This document shows positions 1 through 8,905 of a stretch of 64,000 nucleotides of DNA, in pieces (positions within the stretch are counted from its first letter, which is position 1; each line of letters begins with the position of its first letter). This DNA comes from Thiomonas arsenitoxydans (GTDB taxonomy: Bacteria > Pseudomonadota > Gammaproteobacteria > Burkholderiales > Burkholderiaceae_C). Below the pieces are notes generated by a model, which worked only from the letters and a program-made list of their open reading frames with translations, made no database searches and was not told the DNA's origin. Position numbers and translations under genes: made by a program. The stretch lies in NCBI RefSeq assembly GCF_000253115.1, contig NC_014145.1:3492096-3556095 (forward strand), written 5' to 3'.

Positions 1-2670
1 GCCGGGGCTGGGTAGATTGGCGGGAGGCGTGGTGGAGGGCAGCAGCAGCCAGCGGCCATAGGGCTTGGCACTGGCTTCGCTTTGCAGCAATTCGCGCAGC
101 CAGCCTTGCGCCATCACGCTGTCGGCTGGGCCGCTGAGAAGCGCGGCGTCGATGCGCTCGCCCGCCAGTCGCACGGCACGGTGCACGCCGCGGCCAGGGT
201 CGGCGTAGTGCAACGCGGCGCTTCTCTGCACACCGAAATGGGCTTCGATCCGCGCCAGCAACGCGGCAGCCGGCGCACCGCGCGCGGCGGCGCGCAGCAG
301 CAGGCCGGTGCGGTCGCGGCCGAAGGGCACGCACAGGACGAAGGGCAGATCGGCCAGCTCCTGCATCAGCGTGGCGCGCAGCGCCTGGGCGCGGTGTTCG
401 GGCATCCAGCCGAAGGCGGCGAGGTGCCAGGGGAGATGGGCGGCCTCCACCCGCACCGCGCTGTGCTTGAGTTCGGGCTGGAAGGAATAGGGGTCGATGA
501 CGGGCAGGGTGAGGCCGTTGACGCCCAGCCGCGCCACGCCTTGGGCATTGCGCCCGCCAAGGTATTCCGCGCCCCAGTGCATGGCGATGAAGGCCTGGCC
601 GGGGCGCACCGTGTCGGTGGCGCGTGCGGGCAGCACGATGTCGCCGCGGCGCGAGGCCACGCGCAGCAACTCGCCGTCGCTCAGACCTCGCCGGGCGAGA
701 TCGCTGGGGTGCAGGTCGATGCAGGGCTCGGGTGCATGGTTGAACAGGCGTGGCACCGAGCCGGTGCGGCTCATGCCATGCCACTGGTCGCGGAGGCGGC
801 CGGTGGTCAGCGCCACGGGGTAGCGCGCGTCGCAGGGTTCGGCCACGGGTTTGAAGGCCTCGGCGAAGAATCTGGCGCGGCCATCTGCCGTGGGGAACTG
901 GCCGTCGTCGTACAGCCGCGCTTTGCCGACGCTCGCACCGGCGGGGTAGGGCCACTGCTGCGGGCCGTCGCGCTCCAGCGTGGCCCACGACAGGCCGGTG
1001 ATGTCGAGGTCGCGGCCTCGGGTGCTTTCGCGGTGCTCGTTCCAGACGGCTTCGGGCGTGGCGTAGGGGAAGAGCGTGAGCCTGCCGTTCAGCCGTGCAG
1101 GCAAGAGGGCTTCGAGCCGACGGGCGAAGTCCACCGCAATCTCCCAGTCGTCGCGCGCCTCGCCGGGGGCTTTGGTTGCGGCGCGCACGCGGCTGATGCG
1201 GCGCTCGGAGTTGGTCACCGTCCCAATCTTCTCGCCCCAGGTGGTGGCGGGCAGCAGTACGTCGGCATAAGGCACGGTGGCGGCTGTGGTGTAGGCCTCC
1301 TGCACCACGACGAGTTCGGCGGTCTGCAGCGCGCGACGCACCAGCGCCTGGTCGGGCAGCGACTGGGCAGGGTTGGTGCAGGCGATCCACAGTGCCTTCA
1401 CCTTGCCGTCGGCCGCGGCCTGGAACAACTCGACGGCGGTCTTGCCGCGCAGCGCCGGAACGTCGGCCACACCCCAAAGTTTGGCCACTTCGGCGCGGTG
1501 CGCCGGGTTGGCCAGATCACGATGCGCCGACAGCAGATTGGCCATGCCGCCCACTTCGCGCCCGCCCATGGCGTTGGGCTGGCCGGTGAGCGAAAACGGC
1601 CCTGCGCCCGGCTTGCCAATCTGGCCGCAGGCGAGGTGCAGATTGATGAGCCCGGCGTTCTTCGCCGTGCCGCTGCTTGACTGGTTGAGGCCTTGGCAGT
1701 ACATGGAGAGCGTTGGCTGGCGCGTCTGCGGTGTCGCGTCCGGCGCGCCCAGCGCGAACCAGCGTGCGACGGTGACGATGTCCTCCGCCTTCAGCCCGCA
1801 CAGATTGGCAGCGGCCGCCGGGCTCATTTCCCGCACCCGCTCGCGCAGGGCCGCATAGCCGCTGGTGTGCGCTGCGATGTAGGCGGGGTCGACCAGGTCT
1901 TCCCACACCATCACATGCAGCATGGCGTGGAACAGCGCGACGTCGGTGCCGGGCAACAACTGCAGGTGCAGATCGGCGAGTTCGGCGGTTTCGGTACGGC
2001 GCGGGTCGATGACGATGATGCGCATCTCGGGCCGCCTGGCCTTGGCCTTTTCGATGCGGCGAAAGGTGATGGGATGCGACCACGCCGCATTGCTGCCCGC
2101 CAGCACCAGACAGGAGGCGTGGTCAATGTCGTCGTAGTTGCACGGCGGCGCGTCAGCCCCCAGCGTGACCTTGTAGCCGGCTACCGCGCTGCTCATGCAC
2201 ACGCGGGAATTGGTATCCACATTGTTGGTGCCGACCAGCCCCTTGGCCAGCTTGTTGAAAACGTAGTAGTCCTCGGTCAGCATCTGGCCGGAGATGTAGA
2301 AACCCACGCTGTCGGGCCCATGCTCGGCGATGATGGCGGCGAAGCGCTGCGCGACATGGTCCAGCGCCTCGTCCCAACGCACCGCACGGCGTGGCGCATC
2401 GCGCTGCGTGCGCAGTTCGGGCCGCAGCGCGCGCACCTGCGGCAGCAACTCCGGCTTGGCGCTCAGGTGCAGCGCGCCGCCCTTGGTGCACAGCTTGCCG
2501 AAGTTGGCCGGATGATCCGGGTCGCCGCGCACACCCGTGATGCGCCCGCCCTCGGTCTTGATGAGCACACCACAGCCCACGCCGCAATACGGGCAGGTCG
2601 AGCGCACCTCGCGCAGCGCGCCTTCGGGCATGATGGCGATGGAGCCTGCGGGCAGGTCGGCGGCGTTCAT
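1..2670 (-). CDS. nasA: Assimilatory nitrate reductase catalytic subunit, partial (C-terminus beyond window)
   Basis: Cytoplasmic molybdenum enzyme that reduces nitrate to nitrite, feeding NirBD. About 890 codons are visible and the frame is still open at base 1. Near the N-terminus Cys26, Cys29, Cys33 and Cys61 form the [4Fe-4S] motif (CPYCGVGCG, then LCTKG) of molybdopterin oxidoreductases. The molybdopterin domain follows, with VNTNSR-like and GTVTNSERR-like family segments, then a molydopterin-dinucleotide-binding domain near residue 640. The ATG at 2670 overlaps the nirD stop (TGATG), implying translational coupling in nrtABD-nirBD-nasA. A C-terminal BFD-like [2Fe-2S] domain, common in NasA, would lie outside the window. 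Confidence 0.93.
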   Translation of the reverse strand, partial: MNAADLPAGSIAIMPEGALREVRSTCPYCGVGCGVLIKTEGGRITGVRGDPDHPANFGKLCTKGGALHLSAKPELLPQVRALRPELRTQRDAPRRAVRWDEALDHVAQRFAAIIAEHGPDSVGFYISGQMLTEDYYVFNKLAKGLVGTNNVDTNSRVCMSSAVAGYKVTLGADAPPCNYDDIDHASCLVLAGSNAAWSHPITFRRIEKAKARRPEMRIIVIDPRRTETAELADLHLQLLPGTDVALFHAMLHVMVWEDLVDPAYIAAHTSGYAALRERVREMSPAAAANLCGLKAEDIVTVARWFALGAPDATPQTRQPTLSMYCQGLNQSSSGTAKNAGLINLHLACGQIGKPGAGPFSLTGQPNAMGGREVGGMANLLSAHRDLANPAHRAEVAKLWGVADVPALRGKTAVELFQAAADGKVKALWIACTNPAQSLPDQALVRRALQTAELVVVQEAYTTAATVPYADVLLPATTWGEKIGTVTNSERRISRVRAATKAPGEARDDWEIAVDFARRLEALLPARLNGRLTLFPYATPEAVWNEHRESTRGRDLDITGLSWATLERDGPQQWPYPAGASVGKARLYDDGQFPTADGRARFFAEAFKPVAEPCDARYPVALTTGRLRDQWHGMSRTGSVPRLFNHAPEPCIDLHPSDLARRGLSDGELLRVASRRGDIVLPARATDTVRPGQAFIAMHWGAEYLGGRNAQGVARLGVNGLTLPVIDPYSFQPELKHSAVRVEAAHLPWHLAAFGWMPEHRAQALRATLMQELADLPFVLCVPFGRDRTGLLLRAAARGAPAAALLARIEAHFGVQRSAALHYADPGRGVHRAVRLAGERIDAALLSGPADSVMAQGWLRELLQSEASAKPYGRWLLLPSTTPPANLPSPG

Positions 2671-3059
2671 CAGTCCGCGCTCGCGCAGGCTGCGCCGTCA
2701 CAGTGCGCCGCGTGCATTTCGGTAATTGACGCGTGCAACTGGTCGCTGCGCAGATAGACCTGTTCGCCCTCCACCTTCACCGCGAAGGCCGGAGTGCAGC
2801 CCTCGTCCGGCGCTTGCGCACGACCATCGTCGAGCCGGATGGTCCAGTTGTGTAGCGGGCAGGCGACCGATTCACCGAACACGATGCCCTGGCTCAGCGG
2901 GCCGCCCTTGTGCGGGCAGCGGTCGAGCAGGGCGTAGATGCGGTCGCTGGCGGTGCGGAACAGGGCGATGTCCACGCCGTCCGGGCGGCGCACGCGGCGT
3001 GCGCCCAGTGCGGGAATCTCGGACTGGGTGCAGACAGGAGTCCAGTGGCTGGTGCTCAT
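2670..3059 (-). CDS. nirD: Nitrite reductase (NADH) small subunit, Rieske-like
   Basis: Small subunit of the cytoplasmic NADH-dependent siroheme nitrite reductase, which reduces nitrite to ammonium. The protein has 129 residues, a normal NirD length. It keeps a full Rieske ligand set, Cys48-x-His50 and Cys67-x2-His70, whereas some NirD proteins such as that of E. coli have lost these ligands. The start overlaps the nirB stop by four bases (ATGA), and the stop overlaps the nasA start. Confidence 0.93.
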   Translation of the reverse strand: MSTSHWTPVCTQSEIPALGARRVRRPDGVDIALFRTASDRIYALLDRCPHKGGPLSQGIVFGESVACPLHNWTIRLDDGRAQAPDEGCTPAFAVKVEGEQVYLRSDQLHASITEMHAAHCDGAACASAD

Positions 3060-5515
3060 GCCGGTTCTCCTTGTGCTGCGGCAACCGGCACGATGGGAAT
3101 GAACTGCCGCGTATCCACTTGCGCCTTGTCGAACTCGAACCACGGGTCGGGCTCTCCCTGCAGCGCGAATTGCAGCCGCTCCCACAGAGCTTTGCGGCCC
3201 TCGGCGTCGGCCAGGATGCGCTGCTTCACAACGTCCAGGCCGACACGGGCGATGTAATGCACGGTGCGCTCCAGATACCAGCCTTCCTCGCGGTAAAGCT
3301 GGATGAAGGCGCCGGTGTACTCCAGCACTTCCTCCTGCGTCTTGAGCTTGACCAGGAACTGCGCGACTTCGGTCTTGATGCCGCCGTTGCCGCCCACATA
3401 CATTTCCCAGCCGGAATCGACGCCGATGATGCCCACGTCCTTGATGCCGCTTTCCGCGCAGTTGCGTGGGCAGCCGCTCACGGCGAACTTCACCTTGTGC
3501 GGCGCGTACATGCGCCAGGTGGCGCGCTCCAGCAGTTTGCCCAGCGCCGTGCTGTCCTGCGTGCCGAAGCGGCACCACTCGCTGCCGACGCAGGTCTTCA
3601 CCGTGCGCAGCGCCTTGGCGTAAGCGTGGCCGCTGGGCATGCCGATGTCGGTCCACACGGCTTGCAGGTCTTCCTTTTTCACGCCCAGCAGGTCGATGCG
3701 CTGGCCGCCGGTCACTTTCACCGTGGGGATGTTGTACTTGTCCACGGCGTCGGCGATGCGGCGCAACTCGGCGGCCGAAGTCTCGCCGCCCCACATGCGC
3801 GGAATCACCGAATAAGTGCCGTTCTTCTGGATGTTGGCGTGGCTGCGCTCGTTGATGAAACGGCTTTGCGGGTCATCCTTGGCCTCGTGCGGCCAGGTGG
3901 AAATGAGGTAATAGTTCACCGCCGGGCGGCAGCTTGAGCAGCCATTGGGTGTGCGCCAGCCGAGCTTGGCGTACACGTCGGCAATGGTGAGCAGATGCTG
4001 TTCGCGGATGGCGTCGCGCACCTCCTGGTGGGTGGCGTCGGTGCAGCCACACAGCGCCTTTTTCTTCGGTGCGGCGGAGAAGTCGCCTCCCGCAGTGAAC
4101 ATCAGGATCTGCTCGACGAGCCCGGTGCAGGAGCCGCACGAGGCGCTGGCCTTGGTGTGCTTGCGCACTTCTTCCAGCGTGAACAGTCCCCTGTCCTTGA
4201 TCGCCTTGACAATCGTGCCCTTGCACACGCCGTTGCAACCGCAGACCTCGTCGGTGTCGGCCATCAGCATGGCCTTGCTCTGGCCCTGATGGCCGGCATC
4301 ACCCAGAGCGCCTTCGCCGAACATCAGCTTGTCGCGGATGTCATGCACCTTGCGGCCTTCGCGCAGCAGCTTGAAGTACCACGAGCCATCCACGGTGTCG
4401 CCGTACAGGCAGGCGCCGACCAGCTTGTCGCCCTGAATCACCAGGCGCTTGTAAACGCCGGAAAACGGGTCGGACAGGACGATGTCTTCGCAGCCCTCGC
4501 CGCCCATGAAGCTACCGGCCGAGAACAGGTCGATACCCGTGACCTTGAGTTTGGTGCTGATCTGGCTGCCGGTGTATCGACCTATGCCCATCTGCGCCAG
4601 GTGGTTGGCTGCCACCTTGGCCTGCTCGAACAGCGGCGCCACCAGGCCGTAGGCAATGCCGCGATGCGCGGCACATTCGCCCACGGCGTAAATGCGCGGG
4701 TCGGTGATGGTCTGCAGCGTGTCGCTCACGACGATGCCGCGATTGCAGTGAATGCCGGCCTTCTCCGCCAGCGCGGTGTTGGGGCGGATGCCTGCGGTCA
4801 TCACCACCAGATCGGCGGGAATCTCGCTGCCGTCCTTGAACCGCACGGCGCGCACCCGGCCTGATTCATTGCCCAGCAAGGCTTGCGTCTGCGCGCCGAT
4901 GAGGAACTTGAGACCGCGATCTTCAAGCGACTTCTGCAGCAGCTTGCCCGCCACATCGTCGAGTTGTCGCTCCATCAGCCACGGCATGATGTGCACCACG
5001 GTCACGTCCATGCCGCGCAGCATCAGACCGTTGGCCGCTTCCAGCCCCAGCAGGCCGCCGCCAATGACCACCGCGTGCCTGTGCGTCTTCGCGGTCTCGA
5101 TCATGGTTTCGGTGTCCTTGATGTCGCGGTAGGCGATCACCCCGTCCAACTCCTTGCCCGGCACCGGCAGGATGAACGGCAGCGAGCCTGTGCCCAGCAG
5201 CAGCCGGTCGTAGGGGGCTTCGAGGCCTTCATCGGTGCGTACCACGCGCTTGATGCGATCGATTTGCACCACCGTCTTGCCGGTGTGCAGGGCGATGCCG
5301 TTGTCGGCATACCAGTCCAGCGGATTGAGGATGATCTGCTCGATGGTCTGCTCCCCGGCCAGCACGGGCGACAGTAGGATGCGGTTGTAGTTCGGGTGCG
5401 GCTCGCTGCCGAACACGGTGATGTCGTAGAGATCGGGCGCGAGCTTGAGCAGTTCTTCGAGCGCCCGCACCCCGGCCATGCCATTGCCGACGAGAACGAG
5501 TTTGGGTTTGTTCAT
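3056..5515 (-). CDS. nirB: Nitrite reductase (NADH) large subunit
   Basis: Catalytic subunit of assimilatory nitrite reductase (nitrite plus 3 NADH to ammonium). The 819 residues follow the usual order: N-terminal FAD/NAD(P) disulfide-reductase fold (VGNGMAG near residue 8, second GGGLLG near 150), two BFD-like [2Fe-2S] segments around residues 420-520 (CGCNGVCKG, CGSC, CGC, GCSSC), then the sulfite/nitrite reductase ferredoxin-like and siroheme domains. Siroheme/[4Fe-4S] ligands are visible as CVGSEWC (CX5C) and CPRNC (CX3C). The frame is open to 6079, but the conserved N-terminus MNKPKLVLVGNG fixes the start at 5515, 32 bases downstream of nrtD. Confidence 0.95.
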   Translation of the reverse strand: MNKPKLVLVGNGMAGVRALEELLKLAPDLYDITVFGSEPHPNYNRILLSPVLAGEQTIEQIILNPLDWYADNGIALHTGKTVVQIDRIKRVVRTDEGLEAPYDRLLLGTGSLPFILPVPGKELDGVIAYRDIKDTETMIETAKTHRHAVVIGGGLLGLEAANGLMLRGMDVTVVHIMPWLMERQLDDVAGKLLQKSLEDRGLKFLIGAQTQALLGNESGRVRAVRFKDGSEIPADLVVMTAGIRPNTALAEKAGIHCNRGIVVSDTLQTITDPRIYAVGECAAHRGIAYGLVAPLFEQAKVAANHLAQMGIGRYTGSQISTKLKVTGIDLFSAGSFMGGEGCEDIVLSDPFSGVYKRLVIQGDKLVGACLYGDTVDGSWYFKLLREGRKVHDIRDKLMFGEGALGDAGHQGQSKAMLMADTDEVCGCNGVCKGTIVKAIKDRGLFTLEEVRKHTKASASCGSCTGLVEQILMFTAGGDFSAAPKKKALCGCTDATHQEVRDAIREQHLLTIADVYAKLGWRTPNGCSSCRPAVNYYLISTWPHEAKDDPQSRFINERSHANIQKNGTYSVIPRMWGGETSAAELRRIADAVDKYNIPTVKVTGGQRIDLLGVKKEDLQAVWTDIGMPSGHAYAKALRTVKTCVGSEWCRFGTQDSTALGKLLERATWRMYAPHKVKFAVSGCPRNCAESGIKDVGIIGVDSGWEMYVGGNGGIKTEVAQFLVKLKTQEEVLEYTGAFIQLYREEGWYLERTVHYIARVGLDVVKQRILADAEGRKALWERLQFALQGEPDPWFEFDKAQVDTRQFIPIVPVAAAQGEPA

Positions 5516-5547
5516 GATGCGGAGTCCATTGGGTTGCGCGCTGCGTC

Positions 5548-6348
5548 TCAGGCTGCCTTGGCCTGCGGGTGCGCCTGGCGCTTGTAGAGAAACTCCAGCA
5601 CCTGGGCGCGCAGATGGGCGTAGTGCGGGTCTTCGCTCAGAGCCAGACGTTCGCGCGGGCGCGGCAGATCGACCGTGAGAATTTCGCCGATGGTCGCGGC
5701 AGGGCCATTGGTCAGCATGACGATGCGGTCGGACAGCAGCACCGCCTCGTCCACGTCGTGCGTCACCATCACCACAGTGGCGCCGCTTTTCGCCACGATG
5801 CCTTGCAGCTCGTCCTGCAGCCGGGCACGGGTGAGGGCGTCGAGCGCGCCGAAAGGCTCGTCCATCAGCAGCAACTTGGGCTCCATCGCCAGAGCCCGGG
5901 CGATGCCGACGCGCTGCTTCATACCGCCGGAAATTTCGTGTGGATGTTTGTGTGCCGCGTGCGGCAGGCCAACGAGTTCCAAAGCAGACTGGGTGCGGGC
6001 CTTGAGTTGCGACTTGGTTTCGCTTGCGCCGAACACGCGCTCCACGCCGAGGTAGATGTTGCCGTAGCAGGTCATCCAAGGCAGCAGCGAGTGGTTTTGG
6101 AACACCACGGCGCGGTCAGGGCCTGGCGCGTGAATTTCGCGGCCGTCGCACACCATCACGCCCGAGGATGGCAGCGTGAGTCCGGCGATGAGGTTGAGCA
6201 GGGTGCTCTTGCCGCAGCCGGAATGGCCGATCAGGCTGATGAACTCGCCCTTGGCGATGTCGAGGTTGATGCCCTTGAGCGCGTGGAAAGGACCGCGCGC
6301 GGTGTCGAACACCATTTCGACGTGTTGGATGATGATGAAATGTTCCAT
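5548..6348 (-). CDS. nrtD: Nitrate ABC transporter ATP-binding protein
   Basis: ATPase that energises nitrate/nitrite import with NrtA and NrtB. The 266 residues contain Walker A GHSGCGKST (41-49), Q-loop VFQNHSLLPW, signature SGGMKQR, Walker B LLLMDEPFGALD and the H-loop (MVTHDVDEA), typical of the nitrate/sulfonate/taurine subfamily. The start is the first conserved Met (MEHFIII); the open frame upstream, to 6516, lies inside nrtB and is a shadow. There is no C-terminal NrtA-like fusion as in cyanobacterial NrtC. Confidence 0.92.
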   Translation of the reverse strand: MEHFIIIQHVEMVFDTARGPFHALKGINLDIAKGEFISLIGHSGCGKSTLLNLIAGLTLPSSGVMVCDGREIHAPGPDRAVVFQNHSLLPWMTCYGNIYLGVERVFGASETKSQLKARTQSALELVGLPHAAHKHPHEISGGMKQRVGIARALAMEPKLLLMDEPFGALDALTRARLQDELQGIVAKSGATVVMVTHDVDEAVLLSDRIVMLTNGPAATIGEILTVDLPRPRERLALSEDPHYAHLRAQVLEFLYKRQAHPQAKAA

Positions 6349-6383
6349 GATGATGGCCTTTTGTGTTTTGCGTGATGGGAAGA

Positions 6384-7298
6384 TCAGCGCGCTTCGTCGT
6401 AGCTGAATCGCCGCGCAATCAGCATCAGCGCGCCTTCGAGCACCATGCCGGTGACGCCGATGACCAGAATGGCGATGATGATGTGGGCGAGGTTGAGGTT
6501 GTTCCACTCGTTCCACAGCCAGAAGCCGATGCCGGTGCCGCCTGTCAGCATTTCAGCGGCGACGATCACCAGCCAGGCGGTGCCGACCGACAGCCGCACG
6601 CCGGTCATCATGTAGGGCATGACCGAGGGCAGCAGAATCTTGGTGAACACCTTCCAGGTGGAGAGGTCGAGCACGCGGGCCACGTTCAAATAATCCGCCG
6701 GAATGCGCTGCACGCCGATGGCGGTGTTGATCATCATCGGCCAGATGGAGCAGATGAAAATGGTGTAGATGGCCGCCGCCGGCGCATTGCTGAACACATA
6801 CAGCCCGATGGGCAGCCAGGCCAGCGGCGACACCGGACGCAGCAGGCTGATGAGAGGCGAGAGCATGCGGTTCAAGAACTGCACGCGGCCAATGGCGAAA
6901 CCCAGCGGAATGCCTACCAGCGCCGCCAGACCAAAGCCGTAGGCCACTCGCTGCAGCGAGGCCAGCAGGTTCCAGCCGATGCCCACATCGTTCGGTCCGT
7001 TGTCATAAAAGGGATGCGCAAACACCTTCTGCGCCGACTGCCAGGTGACCAGCGGCGAGGGGAATTGCGCGCTGTGCTCGGCCGCCAGTTCCCACACCAG
7101 CAGCAGGAGTGCGAAGCCCATCAGCGGGGCGATGAGGCGCAGCGCGATTTGGCGGTTCTTCGCGCGTTGCCGCTCTGCCGGGCTCACGGTGCGTATGGCA
7201 GTTTGCTTTGTAGCGGCCGGGGGAGCTTCGGGTGAGGCGTCCTCCGTCGCAGAGGCTTCAAACGATCCGCCCGGGGCGGAAAAGACGGCAGTGTTCAT
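6384..7298 (-). CDS. nrtB: Nitrate ABC transporter permease
   Basis: Inner-membrane permease of the nitrate importer, 304 residues with about six hydrophobic segments. The EAA loop typical of BPD_transp_1 permeases sits around residues 200-225 (ARVLDLSTWKVFTKILLP). ATG 7298 was chosen because CAGGAG lies six bases upstream. An in-frame ATG at 7316 has a poorer ribosome-binding site. The first 55 residues are Ala/Pro/Thr-rich and cytoplasmic. It lies 31 bases downstream of nrtA in the same operon. Confidence 0.92.
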   Translation of the reverse strand: MNTAVFSAPGGSFEASATEDASPEAPPAATKQTAIRTVSPAERQRAKNRQIALRLIAPLMGFALLLLVWELAAEHSAQFPSPLVTWQSAQKVFAHPFYDNGPNDVGIGWNLLASLQRVAYGFGLAALVGIPLGFAIGRVQFLNRMLSPLISLLRPVSPLAWLPIGLYVFSNAPAAAIYTIFICSIWPMMINTAIGVQRIPADYLNVARVLDLSTWKVFTKILLPSVMPYMMTGVRLSVGTAWLVIVAAEMLTGGTGIGFWLWNEWNNLNLAHIIIAILVIGVTGMVLEGALMLIARRFSYDEAR

Positions 7299-7329
7299 GC
7301 TGGACTCCTGGTTCATTGCGTCGGCAAGG

Positions 7330-8610
7330 TCAAACGGCGAGATCGTTGACTTTGAAGCCGTGGGCATAGGCCTTGGGGTCCTTGCCGTCCCAGGTCACGC
7401 CGTCGATCAGCTTGGAGGTGCGCAGCGTGGTGGCGGGCACCGGCACCTTCAGTTCGGTGGCGACTTCCTTGTACAGATCGACGCGGTTCACCGCCTTGGC
7501 CACGGCGAGATAGTCGGGGTCGGTCTTGATCAGTCCCCAGCGGCGGAACTGGGTGAGGAACCACATGCCGTCGGACAACCACGGGAAGTTGACCTGCCCG
7601 TCTTCATAGAACGTCATCGGGTGCGCGTCGTGCCAGCTTTTGCCCAGGCCGTTGGTGTAGTTGCCAAGGATGCGCGGCAGGATGGTTGCCACCTGGGTGT
7701 TGACATAGCCCGGCGCGGCGATGGTCTCGGCCATCTTGGTGCGGTTGGCATCCGAGGCGTCGATCCAGCGGCAGGTTTCGAGCACGGCGGCCATCACCGC
7801 CTTGGTGGTGTTGGGGTACTTTTCGACGAACTCGGCGGTGGTGCCCAGCACCTTCTCTGGATGGTCCACCCAGATTTCCTGCGAAGTCACCGCAGTGAAG
7901 CCGATCTTCTGGTTGATAGCCACCGCGTTCCACGGCTCGCCTACGCAGAAGCCGTCCATGCTGCCCACCCGCATATTCGCCACCATCTGCGGCGGCGGCA
8001 CGGTAATCACCTTGTCGTCCTTCAGCGGGTTGATGCCGTAGGTCGCCAGCCAGTAATAAAGCCACATCGCATGCGTGCTGGTGGGGAAGGTCTGGGCGAA
8101 GGTGTAGGTGCGCTTTTTCTGCGCAATGGCCTTGGCCAGCGCCGGGCCGGTGGTGATGCCTTCCTTGGCCAGCGCGTCAGCCAGGGTGATGGCCTGGCCG
8201 TTGCGGTTCAGGCCCATGAGTATGGCCATGTCCTTCTTCGGCCCGCCGACGCCGAGCTGCACGCCATACGGCAGGCCGTAGAGCACATGCGCCATCTGGA
8301 TGCCGCCGGTCACCAGGTTGTCGCGCACTGCGGCCCACGAGGCCTGCTTGCTTGGAATGATCTTGACGCCGTACTTCTTGTCGAAACCCAGCACCGCGGC
8401 CATGACGATGGGCGCGCAATCAGTGAGGGGAATGAATCCGATCTTGACTTCTTCCATTTCAGGTTTTCCCAGAGTGGCGGCGCGCGCCGTGGGCTGCAGG
8501 CTGGGAAGAAGACCGGCAACAGCCACGGCGGCGCCTGACTTGATGAGGGTGCGGCGCAAGGGTTGTGCCGGGTCGTTGCTCGGAGGGGGGGCGTCTTGCT
8601 GTTTGCGCAT
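7330..8610 (-). CDS. nrtA: Nitrate-binding periplasmic protein, Tat-type signal
   Basis: Periplasmic nitrate receptor of the NrtABD importer and first gene of the nitrate operon. The 426-residue protein starts with a Tat-type signal (LRRTLIK near residues 19-25, then a hydrophobic stretch ending in ARA), followed by the NMT1/NrtA-like fold (VKIGFIPLTDCAPIVMA). ATG 8610 has AGGA about seven bases upstream. The export signal argues that this is a true receptor and not the cytoplasmic sensor NasS, which resembles NrtA in sequence. Its 5' leader carries the RNA elements listed separately. Confidence 0.92.
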   Translation of the reverse strand: MRKQQDAPPPSNDPAQPLRRTLIKSGAAVAVAGLLPSLQPTARAATLGKPEMEEVKIGFIPLTDCAPIVMAAVLGFDKKYGVKIIPSKQASWAAVRDNLVTGGIQMAHVLYGLPYGVQLGVGGPKKDMAILMGLNRNGQAITLADALAKEGITTGPALAKAIAQKKRTYTFAQTFPTSTHAMWLYYWLATYGINPLKDDKVITVPPPQMVANMRVGSMDGFCVGEPWNAVAINQKIGFTAVTSQEIWVDHPEKVLGTTAEFVEKYPNTTKAVMAAVLETCRWIDASDANRTKMAETIAAPGYVNTQVATILPRILGNYTNGLGKSWHDAHPMTFYEDGQVNFPWLSDGMWFLTQFRRWGLIKTDPDYLAVAKAVNRVDLYKEVATELKVPVPATTLRTSKLIDGVTWDGKDPKAYAHGFKVNDLAV

Positions 8611-8633
8611 GGCAGTTCCTGAAATAGCGGGCG

Positions 8634-8679
8634 AAAAAAAGCCTTCGGGCGCTTCACACAAGGCGAAGCACACGAAGGC
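8634..8679 (-). terminator. Intrinsic terminator (attenuator) in nrtA leader
   Basis: On the minus strand, seven-base arms GCCTTCG (8679-8673) and CGAAGGC (8647-8641) enclose an inner GCTTC/GAAGC stem and are followed by seven U residues (8640-8634). It lies between the predicted start site and the nrtA ATG, so it can only act as an attenuator. Its 5' arm shares GCC (8679-8677) with the P2 hairpin, so the two structures exclude each other. Confidence 0.8.
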
Positions 8680-8688
8680 ATCATTGCC
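8677..8688 (-). promoter_or_regulatory. Putative ANTAR-binding hairpin P2 in nrtA leader
   Basis: GGC-AATGAT-GCC on the minus strand: a hexaloop with A at position 1 and G at position 4, as in ANTAR RNA targets. The stem is only three base pairs, but its 3' arm is the start of the terminator stem, which is the arrangement expected of an antiterminator. Confidence 0.5.
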
Positions 8689-8727
8689 GAGCTGAGCGGG
8701 GGAGACTCCCGTTCAGTGGGTTCAACA

Positions 8728-8745
8728 TAGACCGCCGTTGGCCTA
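8728..8745 (-). promoter_or_regulatory. Putative ANTAR-binding hairpin P1 in nrtA leader
   Basis: TAGGCC-AACGGC-GGTCTA on the minus strand forms a six-base-pair stem (one G-U pair) closing a hexaloop with A at position 1 and G at position 4, the signature recognised by ANTAR proteins such as NasR and NasT. It lies within a few bases of the predicted sigma-54 start site near 8747. Confidence 0.6.
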
Positions 8746-8758
8746 CAGCGCTATTTAA

Positions 8759-8773
8759 GCAATCAGCGTGCCA
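8759..8773 (-). promoter_or_regulatory. Sigma-54 promoter of nrtABD-nirBD-nasA
   Basis: Minus-strand TGGCAC-GCTGA-TTGC, followed by T, matches the -24/-12 consensus perfectly. The predicted start is near 8747, giving a leader of about 137 bases before the nrtA ATG. Confidence 0.8.
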
Positions 8774-8905
8774 ACCCTCCACTCGGGAGAGATCAGAGGG
8801 AAGCTCCCCGCTGTATCAAATTAGGCTGGTCTTCGATGACGCAAAACTGTGCGTAACGGTTCCAGTCTGGTGCGTGTGAGCACACAAAGCGCGCAGCCGC
8901 AAGGC

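Noticed and set aside
82..1680. Long plus-strand open frame (532 codons) opposite nasA
   Set aside because: Complementary shadow of a high-GC gene. The minus strand encodes an unmistakable NasA with its Fe-S and molybdopterin motifs.
5516..6079. N-terminal extension of nirB
   Set aside because: The extra 188 codons lie inside nrtD in another frame. The conserved NirB start is at 5515.
8708..8720. CCC-ACTGAAC-GGG hairpin as an ANTAR target
   Set aside because: The loop has seven bases, not six, and the stem is only three base pairs. P1 at 8728 and P2 at 8677 fit better.
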